Shown here piece by piece: positions 24,837-35,469 of a stretch of 38,184 nucleotides of DNA. The stretch spans positions 1-38,184 of the forward strand of contig JALNZT010000038.1 of assembly GCA_023229135.1 (NCBI GenBank), written 5' to 3'. A program made the position numbers and the translations under genes. The notes beneath the pieces were generated by a model that worked only from the letters and a program-made list of their open reading frames with translations, did not search any database and had not been told where the DNA came from. The stretch comes from Bacteroidales bacterium (GTDB lineage Bacteria > Bacteroidota > Bacteroidia > Bacteroidales > F082). Numbering within the stretch: the first letter of the stretch is position 1; every line of letters begins with the position of its first letter.

Positions 24837-25496
24837 TTATCCTTTGTTTTTAAAATTGTTGCTCCAGGCTTCGGGGTCAAGACGCCATTTTATCAACGAC
24901 TGCATCTCCTCCTCCTGCACAAATCCTTCTTCGCTCACTTTTTTCAGCAAGGTATCGAAGTCAGTGAGTGTGGTTAACTCGCAGTTTGCATTTTCAAAAT
25001 TTTTCTCGGCAATCGAAAGTCCATAAGTGAAAATGGCAAACATCCCTTTTACTTCAGCACCCTTTTCGCGCACGGCTTCCACGGCGCTAAGGCTGCTTCC
25101 CCCAGTCGAAACCAAATCTTCAATGATAACCACCGATTGGCCGGCTTCCACCAGGCCTTCGATCTGGTTATTGAGGCCATGCGATTTTTTTTCGGGCCGC
25201 ACATAAGCGAAAGGCACACCTAACTCCTGTGCCACAAGAACTCCGGGTGCAATGCCGCCTGTGGCTACACCTACAATCAAATCAGGCTTGTCATACTTTT
25301 CCATTATGCCGCTCACAAATTCCTGACGGATATGCGTCCGGATTTTATGGTAAGAGAGCGTAATCCTGTTGTCGCAATAAATCGGGCTTCTCATTCCCGA
25401 TGCCCAGGTAAACGGATTGGCAGGATTGAGTTTTATTGCTTTAATTTGCAATAGAAATCCCGCAAGGTTGAGGGCAGCTTCAAGTTCATGTTTCAT
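24837..25496 (-). CDS. pyrE: orotate phosphoribosyltransferase
   Basis: A 219-residue enzyme of de novo pyrimidine synthesis, joining orotate to PRPP to give OMP. The frame is open up to 25670, but I start at the ATG at 25496 (MKHELEAALNLAGFLL), which gives the usual length; the extra 58 residues upstream have no family match. NPFTWASGMRSPIYCDNR (27-44) and the PRPP-binding loop VVIIEDLVSTGGSS (122-135) are intact, and PEKKSHG (101-107) is the flexible catalytic loop. The 174-base gap to the divergent Nudix gene contains a 19-bp palindrome. Confidence 0.94.
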   Translation of the reverse strand: MKHELEAALNLAGFLLQIKAIKLNPANPFTWASGMRSPIYCDNRITLSYHKIRTHIRQEFVSGIMEKYDKPDLIVGVATGGIAPGVLVAQELGVPFAYVRPEKKSHGLNNQIEGLVEAGQSVVIIEDLVSTGGSSLSAVEAVREKGAEVKGMFAIFTYGLSIAEKNFENANCELTTLTDFDTLLKKVSEEGFVQEEEMQSLIKWRLDPEAWSNNFKNKG

Positions 25497-25572
25497 AAAT
25501 AAACGCTTGGATAGTGATTCGTCAATTAAGATTGATAATGTCAGTTTGTCAGTTTTTTTAAATTTAATATAG

Positions 25573-25591
25573 TTGCAACAAGCTGTTGCAA
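25573..25591. promoter_or_regulatory. palindrome in the pyrE/Nudix divergent spacer
   Basis: TTGCAACA (25573-25580), spacer AGC, then TGTTGCAA (25584-25591): a perfect 8+8 inverted repeat. It lies 77 bases upstream of the pyrE ATG and 80 bases upstream of the Nudix ATG. It has operator geometry for a dimeric regulator, but could also be a leader hairpin of pyrE. No regulator gene is adjacent. Confidence 0.35.
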
Positions 25592-25670
25592 ATTGAAAAA
25601 AACAAAAATTATTTTCACCTTTAGGCGGAAATAGTTCCAGCCAAAGAACTTCAAAAGAATAGAACTGCAA

Positions 25671-26306
25671 ATGTATAAAGTTTTCTGCGACAATTATCGG
25701 TTACGCTTATTTGCTGAAGCTGAAAAAGCACAAGATATTGCCATTAATAAACTGAATGTCATAACATTAGAAAGCTGTGTTGATCATATTAATTCTTGGC
25801 TCGAACAGTCTGCTAAAACAGATCAAGACCTGATTGTCAGAGATTCTACAAGCTGTGAAATTGCCCTTGACCGGGTTTTCAACTGGCGCTATGCAGCCGG
25901 AGGCGCAGTGTTTGTGGGCGGCAAGCTGCTAAGCATACTGCGCCATGCCATTCCTGACTTGCCCAAAGGCCATATAGACCCCGGCGAAAATGCGGAGCAG
26001 GCTGCCATAAGAGAAGTTTGTGAAGAAACCGGCATCATTAATCCTCGAATTATCGACATCCTGCCGCATACGCATCATTGCTATAAGCTGGATACTGTAT
26101 GGGTGTTGAAGCGAACAGCCTGGTATATTATGCGTTCCGAGGCTGATTTTATTGCCATGCCTCAGTTAGATGAAGGTATTACGGCCATTCAAATGCTTTC
26201 GGAAGCGGAATTAGACACTTTTTTTTCAACGACATTCCGTGCCATAAATGAGGAGTTGTCAAGTGCTATTACGCTGTTTTACAAATCAATACATCCAAAG
26301 GAATAA
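25671..26306 (+). CDS. Nudix hydrolase
   Basis: A 211-residue protein with a Nudix domain from about residue 71 to 205. The Nudix box is complete at 100-122, GHIDPGE through REVCEETGI, with the metal-binding Glu residues, so it should hydrolyse a nucleoside diphosphate linked to another moiety; the substrate is not predictable. The first 65-70 residues (YKVFCDNYRLRLFAEAEKAQ) are a small extra domain I do not recognise. No DNA-binding domain is present, so it is not an NrtR-type regulator. It is divergent from pyrE and lies 114 bases before coaD on the same strand. Confidence 0.85.
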   Translation: MYKVFCDNYRLRLFAEAEKAQDIAINKLNVITLESCVDHINSWLEQSAKTDQDLIVRDSTSCEIALDRVFNWRYAAGGAVFVGGKLLSILRHAIPDLPKGHIDPGENAEQAAIREVCEETGIINPRIIDILPHTHHCYKLDTVWVLKRTAWYIMRSEADFIAMPQLDEGITAIQMLSEAELDTFFSTTFRAINEELSSAITLFYKSIHPKE

Positions 26307-26420
26307 GTGGATATTGGTGATTGCGACGTGCGAAATAAAATGACAGCTTAGCTAAATTTAGTAGTTTTACCCGCAAATTATCACTGAGAAGCAGTATTCA
26401 AACAACAAAATAGCAACGAA

Positions 26421-26885
26421 ATGAAAAAGATAGCAGTTTTTCCGGGTTCGTTTGATCCCATCACTTTAGGGCATGAGTCTTTGGTCTTGAGAGCTTTACC
26501 GCTTTTTGATGAAATAATTATAGCGGTAGGTACCAATGCCCTGAAAGATTATTATTTCCCCATCGAGAAGCGCAAAGAATGGATAGAAAAGGTGTTTGCC
26601 GATCAACCAAAAATCAAAATCACGACCTATAAAGGCCTCACGGTCGATTTTTGTAAAAGTGTAAATTCACAGTATATCCTCAGAGGGCTGCGCACTTCGG
26701 CCGACTTTGAATTTGAGCGGAGCATCGGGCAGGTCAATAAAAAACTTTATCCCGAAGTGGAGACTGTTTTTTTGCTTACCACGCCCGAATTAACTGCCAT
26801 CACATCAAGCGTCATTCGCGATGTGGTGCGCAACAATGGCGATGCTTCTCAGTTTGTTCCAAAGTGCGTAAACCTGACAATATAG
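26421..26885 (+). CDS. coaD: phosphopantetheine adenylyltransferase
   Basis: A 154-residue enzyme of coenzyme A synthesis that adenylates 4'-phosphopantetheine. The nucleotidyltransferase motif TLGH (15-18) lies in FPGSFDPITLGHESL, RGLRTSADFEFE forms the substrate-binding region, and SSVIRDVVRNNGD carries the second ATP-binding motif (ISSTxxR type). Length and motifs are normal. The following redoxin gene begins 24 bases later, so the two may be cotranscribed. Confidence 0.96.
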   Translation: MKKIAVFPGSFDPITLGHESLVLRALPLFDEIIIAVGTNALKDYYFPIEKRKEWIEKVFADQPKIKITTYKGLTVDFCKSVNSQYILRGLRTSADFEFERSIGQVNKKLYPEVETVFLLTTPELTAITSSVIRDVVRNNGDASQFVPKCVNLTI

Positions 26886-26909
26886 CGTTTTAAAAAACGT
26901 TTGCGCTTT

Positions 26910-28289
26910 ATGAAATCCCCCGCCTTTCAGTTTTTGATCTTTGTCTTTTCTTTTGGTATTTTAAGTGCTCAGGCACAGCCTGTTGACATCGAGTTGAAAA
27001 CAGACAGTCCCGGCAGTATTGTCCGGCTGATTCAGTTTGACGATCTTTTGAATTGGCATGGCCAAACGCTATTTCAGGATACAGCTGATTCACATGGACT
27101 GCTGCATCTGAAGGCAGAAGTAGATGGAATTTCACCTGCTCACTTGGCCATAAACCTCGACAGGGTTGACTTGGTGCTAAAACCCGGTTCAAGTTACATC
27201 CTTGAAGTAAACAGAGAATTGCAACAGGAGAACCTGTCTTACTTTGATAAAACTCCTCCGGCATTACTCCTAAAAAAAGCTACTGACGAAGGATTGCAAG
27301 AGCAGCTGGAAACTGTGGATGGCTTGATAAATAGTTTTGTGATAGAAAATTTTCAGTCACTTTTCAGGTTGAAAAAATATAGCTTATTGGATTCACTACA
27401 AACCCAACTTGATGATTTATTAGGCAATAAGTCACTGGAATACAGTCGTCAATATGCACGGTATAAATATGCTTCTATCGTGTTAGCCGTTCAAAGAGAT
27501 GGTGAAAACAAGGTGATAAACGATTTCTTTAAAGGTCAGGAGGTGCTTTATCACAATGCCTCTTATATGACGCTTTTTACAGAAATATTCTCCGATTATC
27601 TTTTGGGAAACCGTAACCTGGCCATGGAATCGCTGCGTGAAATGGATAGAAAAACCTATCCTGAATGGCGTGAGTATCTTCGGAATGACCCACTGCTCCG
27701 CGAGAATAATCGCCTGAGCGAGCTGATTGTGCTGGCTTCGTTAAAATATTTGTACCGCGATAGCCGCTTCAAAGCAAAACAAGTGCATGCTTATCTGGTT
27801 TACCTGAAACAAAATGCCTTATATCCTGAACATCAGCGTATGACAGCAAATACTATCGAAGCTTTTCAGTTTTTAGCTCCCGGCACAATGGCACCTGACT
27901 TTGCACTAAAAGATCAGAACGGGAAGCTGTTTAAACTCAATGATCATAAGGAAACAATGTTGCTGCTACAGTTTGTTGACGAAAGCTGTAGGGCTTGTGT
28001 AGCAAGTTTACTGGAGTTAAACGAAATGCAAACGGAATTAAAAGATATACAGCTAGTTACCCTTGCCACTGGCGAGAGCTTTGAGGCGTACAAAAAGCTA
28101 TTTACGACAAAAAATTATGATTGGCCCTTGCTCAACCTCGAAAAAAACATCCTGCTCTTAGAAGCTTATCATATCAAAACCTTTCCAGAGTTTATCCTTT
28201 TAATGCCTGATGCCAAAATTGGCATGGCACCAATTAGTCAGGAAAAAGATGTGCTGTTTTATCACATCAATCGCCTGCAATCTAATTGA
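26910..28289 (+). CDS. secreted TlpA-like thioredoxin-fold (redoxin) protein
   Basis: A 459-residue protein starting at the ATG at 26910 (a TTG at 26901 is less likely). A signal peptide (about 1-22, ending AQAQ) precedes an N-terminal beta domain (about 24-100, probably DUF4369-like), a helical middle (about 105-310) and a C-terminal thioredoxin/TlpA fold. This last part begins APDFALKDQNGKLFKLNDH and has a redox-active CRAC site (Cys360 and Cys363). It should reduce or isomerise disulfides in the periplasm. In Bacteroidota such proteins are numerous and their substrates mostly unknown. Confidence 0.82.
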   Translation: MKSPAFQFLIFVFSFGILSAQAQPVDIELKTDSPGSIVRLIQFDDLLNWHGQTLFQDTADSHGLLHLKAEVDGISPAHLAINLDRVDLVLKPGSSYILEVNRELQQENLSYFDKTPPALLLKKATDEGLQEQLETVDGLINSFVIENFQSLFRLKKYSLLDSLQTQLDDLLGNKSLEYSRQYARYKYASIVLAVQRDGENKVINDFFKGQEVLYHNASYMTLFTEIFSDYLLGNRNLAMESLREMDRKTYPEWREYLRNDPLLRENNRLSELIVLASLKYLYRDSRFKAKQVHAYLVYLKQNALYPEHQRMTANTIEAFQFLAPGTMAPDFALKDQNGKLFKLNDHKETMLLLQFVDESCRACVASLLELNEMQTELKDIQLVTLATGESFEAYKKLFTTKNYDWPLLNLEKNILLLEAYHIKTFPEFILLMPDAKIGMAPISQEKDVLFYHINRLQSN

Positions 28290-28566
28290 TTGTAGGCTAA
28301 TAGGTTACAAAACTAACCAAGATATTGTCTGTTTTTGTTCTTGAATTCAAATATTTCTTGTCATTCGTTTTTTTTCATCAAGTTGCACGGATTAAACGAA
28401 TTGCTCCTGCACGTGTGGTTTAATGATTTGTCTGTTTTTCTTAATGGGATTTACCCTCAAAGTAGTCTTATTTCAACCTTTTGCCAAAAAAATGAAAAGC
28501 CTATTCAATGTACCTGACCAAATTTTATAGTCGCTTTTTGCTGCCACAGCACCTTAAAAAATAACG
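28290..28566. other. intergenic region upstream of secA
   Basis: With the secA leader this makes a 380-base gap. No coding frame has a family match; a 60-codon open frame at 28335-28517 is of random composition. GGTTA/TAACC at about 28303-28318 form a weak 5-bp hairpin past the redoxin gene, without a T-tract. The rest shows nothing I can name. Confidence 0.45.
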
Positions 28567-28574
28567 TAACTTTG
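28567..28574 (+). promoter_or_regulatory. -7 box of secA
   Basis: TAACTTTG is an exact TAnnTTTG match 95 bases before the secA ATG. A TTTG at 28537-28540 is 26 bases upstream, somewhat too far for a normal -33 box. The predicted leader is about 90 bases and contains a hairpin. Confidence 0.45.
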
Positions 28575-28602
28575 CAGGCGATGTAAATATAACGCATTAT
28601 CG

Positions 28603-28639
28603 AGGCCGATGGAACGATTATTGCCATAGTTATTGGCCT
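28603..28639 (+). promoter_or_regulatory. hairpin in the secA leader
   Basis: AGGCCGAT (28603-28610) pairs with ATTGGCCT (28632-28639), eight pairs including one G-T, followed inward by AAC/GTT. It lies 30 bases before the ATG. A translation-regulating leader is possible, but no SecM-like arrest peptide is visible. Confidence 0.25.
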
Positions 28640-28669
28640 TTAAAAACGAATTAAGTACTTCAGGAGAAT

Positions 28670-31972
<3,303 letters not shown>

Positions 31973-31977
31973 TTAAC

Positions 31978-31985
31978 TATATTTG
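31978..31985 (+). promoter_or_regulatory. candidate -7 box after secA
   Basis: TATATTTG matches TAnnTTTG, 6 bases past the secA stop and 73 bases before the small lipoprotein's ATG. No TTTG is at -33. An A/T-only stem, TTTGTTT with AAACAAA (31982-32001), overlaps it. Confidence 0.35.
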
Positions 31986-32041
31986 TTTGCTAAGAAACAA
32001 AATATCAAGGCTGAAAGTGATTTTGCTTTGAGTTAGATAAT

Positions 32042-32050
32042 AAGGAGGAG
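32042..32050 (+). promoter_or_regulatory. strong Shine-Dalgarno sequence
   Basis: AAGGAGGAG ends 8 bases before the ATG of the small lipoprotein. Nearly all other genes in the window lack such a sequence, as is usual for Bacteroidota, so this one may drive unusually high or different translation. Confidence 0.6.
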
Positions 32051-32058
32051 TATAAAAA

Positions 32059-32484
32059 ATGAAAACAACCTTTTATCCTGTTTTTCTACTTATTGCATTA
32101 GTGATTTCTACCACAGGATGCAAAAAAAACAATGGCAATGGTGATGATCGGCCTGTGTTTTCTTATGTCGATCCGATCGTTAATCCACCGGATGATTTTC
32201 TCGTCGTTTTCAACACCGCAATGGTGGGAGATCGCTTTGCCTTAATCAGTTTTGCTGAGGATAACGTTTGGGAAATTGAAAAACTCGGAGATGGTCGTAT
32301 TAGCCTTTTTATGAGTAACGACAGCGTAAATCACCCGATCACACGCATAGATACACTTGGCCTAAAAGCTGGTATGACCTACAAAATTATTGTAAGCAAC
32401 ATATATACCAGTGAGTTTAATAATTTTTTTATAGGCTTCAATAAGCTTGACCTTGACTATGAAACCTTCCAACCTAAATTTTGA
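32059..32484 (+). CDS. small lipoprotein of unknown function
   Basis: A 141-residue protein with a lipoprotein signal peptide: hydrophobic FLLIALVIS, then the lipobox STTGC (Cys about residue 21) and a polar KKNNGNGDD linker. The rest (about 110 residues) is likely a small beta domain, and I do not recognise it. A strong purine-rich Shine-Dalgarno sequence, AAGGAGGAG (32042-32050), is placed correctly, which is unusual for Bacteroidota. Its end overlaps the start of the patatin gene by 26 bases, suggesting coupled expression. Confidence 0.75.
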   Translation: MKTTFYPVFLLIALVISTTGCKKNNGNGDDRPVFSYVDPIVNPPDDFLVVFNTAMVGDRFALISFAEDNVWEIEKLGDGRISLFMSNDSVNHPITRIDTLGLKAGMTYKIIVSNIYTSEFNNFFIGFNKLDLDYETFQPKF

Positions 32485-34702
32485 ATTTAATTACATAAAG
32501 TCCTTTTATTTAACTTTATTCTTGCTTTTAGTCACGTTGATGTGGCCTTATTTACTTTTGGCACAGCAAGTTGATTCTGCTCAAAAGCGTCCAAAACTCG
32601 GATTGGTTCTGAGTGGTGGAGGAGCAAAAGGATTTGCCCATATTGGTGCAATCAAAGTGTTTGAAGAAGCCGGTCTTAAGTTTGATTATGTAGGTGGAAC
32701 CAGTATGGGCAGTATCATTGGTGGTTTGTATGCCTTGGGATATAACTCTGATGAGATGATGCGGATCATTAGTAACCAAAACTGGAGTCACCTGCTTTCT
32801 GACCGGATTCCGCGCAGGTATATCCCGATCGAGGAAAAATATAATGCGGATCGTTTTGTAACCACTTTCCCATTTCGAAAGCGAAAAATTCAGCTGAGGC
32901 AAGGCCTATACAGTGGTGAGATGATTGATCTTTTGCTGGCGCATTATACCAGTCAGGCTTATCTTTACGACAGCTTTAGTGATCTTCCTCTACCATTTTT
33001 ATGTATCGGTACAAATCTGGAAGATGGATCATCGGTCATACTTGACAAAGGAATTCTACATCAGGCGATGCGCGCCAGCATGTCGATCCCAAGCTATTTT
33101 ACGCCGATTAATATTGACGGAACCGTGCTTGTTGACGGAGGTGTCGTAAATAACTATCCGGTGCAGGAAGTGAGGGATATGGGTGCAGATATCATTGTTG
33201 GCGTAGATGTTCAGGCGGGTTTGCACCGGCGAGAACAGCTTACTTCCATGACAAAAATTATGGAGCAGATTACCGCATTTCATCGCACGAAAGCCAATAT
33301 TTTAGGAAAAGAAAAAACGGATATCTATATCAATCCCGAAATGGGAGGCTTTGATATGATGAGCTTTGATGCCAACGATACCATTATAAAACTTGGAGAA
33401 GCCGCTGCACGAAGGGAATTGCCCCGGCTGAAAAAGCTGGCAGATTCACTAAATGCTTTTGGTGGAGGTAATGATAGGAAGCTGGATGCCAAACCCTTAG
33501 ATTCTGTTTTTGTGGCTTCTATACAATACAGAGGGCTGAAAAATGTCTCGCGTTCCTTTTTAGAGGGTGCTTTGCAATTTGAAGCACGCGAATGGATACA
33601 CATGGATGAAATCACTTCAGGCATTTTGAGTGCATATGGTAGCGGCTTTTTTGAAAGTGTGAAGTATCATTTTTTGCCTGATATTGAGGGTGTTGTGTTG
33701 GTTATTGAAGTTGACGAAGCCAGCTCCGGAATTTTGGGCGCCGGTATTCATTATGATTCCGACTATAAAGTAGCTTTGTTGCTTAATGCCACTTTCAAAA
33801 ACGTTTTATACAAAGGGTCTAAGCTTTTTATTGATCTGAATCTGGGCGAAAATTCGCGTCTTTCTGCTTTTTATTTGATAGACCGTGGACGCAAACCCGG
33901 CCTTGGGTTTAAGTTTTCTACCTTTTCATTACAATTTAACGACTACGACAAAGATATAATTGTAGATGTTTTCAATACTAATCAAAATAAAGTGGAGGTG
34001 TTTACTCAAGTAAGCAGGCGTAAAACATTGCAATTTAGAACGGGTTTTGAGTATGAATATATAAAACTGGATACTAAATTGGATGGGGCTTTTGGTGCGG
34101 ATTATAATTCTTATTTTTCTCTTTTTGCTAATTGGATGGCGGACACCTATGACCGATCAAGCTTTCCTACAAGAGGAATTCAGTTTAACTTGAAAGCAAA
34201 ATATATTATTCCTGTTGCCCAAAACTGGGACGAGAATATCTTCTCTAATGCCTTGATGTTTCAGCTGAAATTTAACAAAAACACACCTTTGAGCCCGCGT
34301 AGCACCCTTCAATCAGGATTTTTTGCCGGTTTCACGATCAAAGATAACCTGCCACCACCTCAGCATTGGTTTATTCTTGGCGGACAATCGCAAAATACCT
34401 ATTATGATGGTTTTATTCCTTTTTATGGTTTGCGCTTTATTGAAGAAGCCGGCTTATATACGTTGGTAGGAAATTTTGCTTGGCAATATAATTTTCACCG
34501 CAAGTTATATCTCTCCCTGAAATTAAATTTGGGTGTCATTGATAGTGACTTCGAGGATATGGTGAAAAATTTTAATCCGATTGTAGGAGTGGGTGTTGCA
34601 CTGGGCTATGATAGCTTTATCGGTCCTATTGAAGTTAGCCTGATGGGGTCTAATCAAAATGATGGCATTATGAGTTTTGTTAATATAGGTTATTGGTTTT
34701 AG
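32459..34702 (+). CDS. patatin-like phospholipase with outer-membrane barrel (PlpD-like)
   Basis: A protein of about 747 residues. A signal-like hydrophobic stretch (about 15-35) precedes a patatin domain with oxyanion motif GGGAKG (53-58), nucleophile GTSMG (Ser82) and DGG (Asp226), giving the Ser-Asp catalytic dyad. A POTRA-like module (about 345-415, SVFVASIQYRGLKNVSRSFLEGAL in part) and a Bam/Omp85-type C-terminal beta-barrel follow, ending VNIGYWF with the terminal aromatic residue usual for outer-membrane barrels. This is the architecture of PlpD-type autotransporters, in which the barrel places the lipase at or across the outer membrane. The ATG at 32459 is preferred; upstream TTG codons in the frame are less likely. 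Confidence 0.88.
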   Translation: MKPSNLNFEFNYIKSFYLTLFLLLVTLMWPYLLLAQQVDSAQKRPKLGLVLSGGGAKGFAHIGAIKVFEEAGLKFDYVGGTSMGSIIGGLYALGYNSDEMMRIISNQNWSHLLSDRIPRRYIPIEEKYNADRFVTTFPFRKRKIQLRQGLYSGEMIDLLLAHYTSQAYLYDSFSDLPLPFLCIGTNLEDGSSVILDKGILHQAMRASMSIPSYFTPINIDGTVLVDGGVVNNYPVQEVRDMGADIIVGVDVQAGLHRREQLTSMTKIMEQITAFHRTKANILGKEKTDIYINPEMGGFDMMSFDANDTIIKLGEAAARRELPRLKKLADSLNAFGGGNDRKLDAKPLDSVFVASIQYRGLKNVSRSFLEGALQFEAREWIHMDEITSGILSAYGSGFFESVKYHFLPDIEGVVLVIEVDEASSGILGAGIHYDSDYKVALLLNATFKNVLYKGSKLFIDLNLGENSRLSAFYLIDRGRKPGLGFKFSTFSLQFNDYDKDIIVDVFNTNQNKVEVFTQVSRRKTLQFRTGFEYEYIKLDTKLDGAFGADYNSYFSLFANWMADTYDRSSFPTRGIQFNLKAKYIIPVAQNWDENIFSNALMFQLKFNKNTPLSPRSTLQSGFFAGFTIKDNLPPPQHWFILGGQSQNTYYDGFIPFYGLRFIEEAGLYTLVGNFAWQYNFHRKLYLSLKLNLGVIDSDFEDMVKNFNPIVGVGVALGYDSFIGPIEVSLMGSNQNDGIMSFVNIGYWF

Positions 34703-34760
34703 CCTCAATGGATGAAGCTATGGGAGATAATATAATTTAAAAGTGGTATAAAATTTAATT

Positions 34761-35468
34761 ATGAAATATAGACGTGTTTTATTAAAACTTAGCGGAGAAG
34801 CCCTAATGGGTGAACAACATTATGGTATTGATCCACAGCGTTTAAAAACATATGCGGAAGAAATTAGAGAAGCTGTAAAAGTTGGCGTTCAGGTGGCTGT
34901 TGTAATTGGAGGCGGTAATATTTTTCGCGGATTACAGGGGGCGAGCACAGGCATGGATCGCGTAAAAGGCGATTATATGGGTATGCTTGCAACCGTTATA
35001 AACAGCATAGCGCTGCAATCAACGCTTGAATCGCTTGATGTGAAAGCAGCTTTACTTTCCGGTGTTTCAATTGACAGGGTGGCCGATTCTATGAGTGGCC
35101 CTAAAGCAAAACAACTGCTTGAAAGTGGCCATGTGGTAATCATCGGCGGGGGTACCGGAAATCCATTTTTCACCACGGATACTGCAGCGGCTTTGCGTGC
35201 TGTGGAAATTGAAGCGGATATTTTGCTGAAAGGAACCCGGGTTGATGGTATTTATACCGCCGACCCGGAGAAAGATCCTAATGCTGTGAAATATGAGGTA
35301 ATCAGCTATGATGAAGCCTACTCCAAACAGCTTAAAGTGATGGATCTGACGGCCTTTGCTTTGTGTAGCGAGAATAATATGCCGATACTTGTGTTCGATA
35401 TGAATAAACTCGGAAATCTTCAGGCTGTGCTGCGTGGTGATACAATAGGAACAATCGTTAAAGCATAA
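34761..35468 (+). CDS. pyrH: UMP kinase
   Basis: A 235-residue bacterial-type UMP kinase of the amino acid kinase fold, making UDP from UMP and ATP. KLSGEALMG (N-terminal ATP site), VIGGGNIFRGLQG, VDRVADSMSG and KGTRVDGIYTADPEKDPNA are all present, and the length is normal. It starts 58 bases after the patatin stop, with no clear TAnnTTTG box between them. The next gene begins one base after its stop. In many bacteria frr follows pyrH directly; here a glycosyltransferase lies between them. Confidence 0.96.
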   Translation: MKYRRVLLKLSGEALMGEQHYGIDPQRLKTYAEEIREAVKVGVQVAVVIGGGNIFRGLQGASTGMDRVKGDYMGMLATVINSIALQSTLESLDVKAALLSGVSIDRVADSMSGPKAKQLLESGHVVIIGGGTGNPFFTTDTAAALRAVEIEADILLKGTRVDGIYTADPEKDPNAVKYEVISYDEAYSKQLKVMDLTAFALCSENNMPILVFDMNKLGNLQAVLRGDTIGTIVKA

Positions 35469-35469
35469 T

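Noticed and set aside
25497..25670. A 58-residue N-terminal extension of pyrE.
   Set aside because: The extension has no family match and contains the 19-bp palindrome of the divergent spacer; the ATG at 25496 gives the normal length.
28335..28517. A 60-codon open frame upstream of secA, considered as a SecM-like regulator.
   Set aside because: No signal peptide or arrest motif, and it lies upstream of the likely secA promoter.
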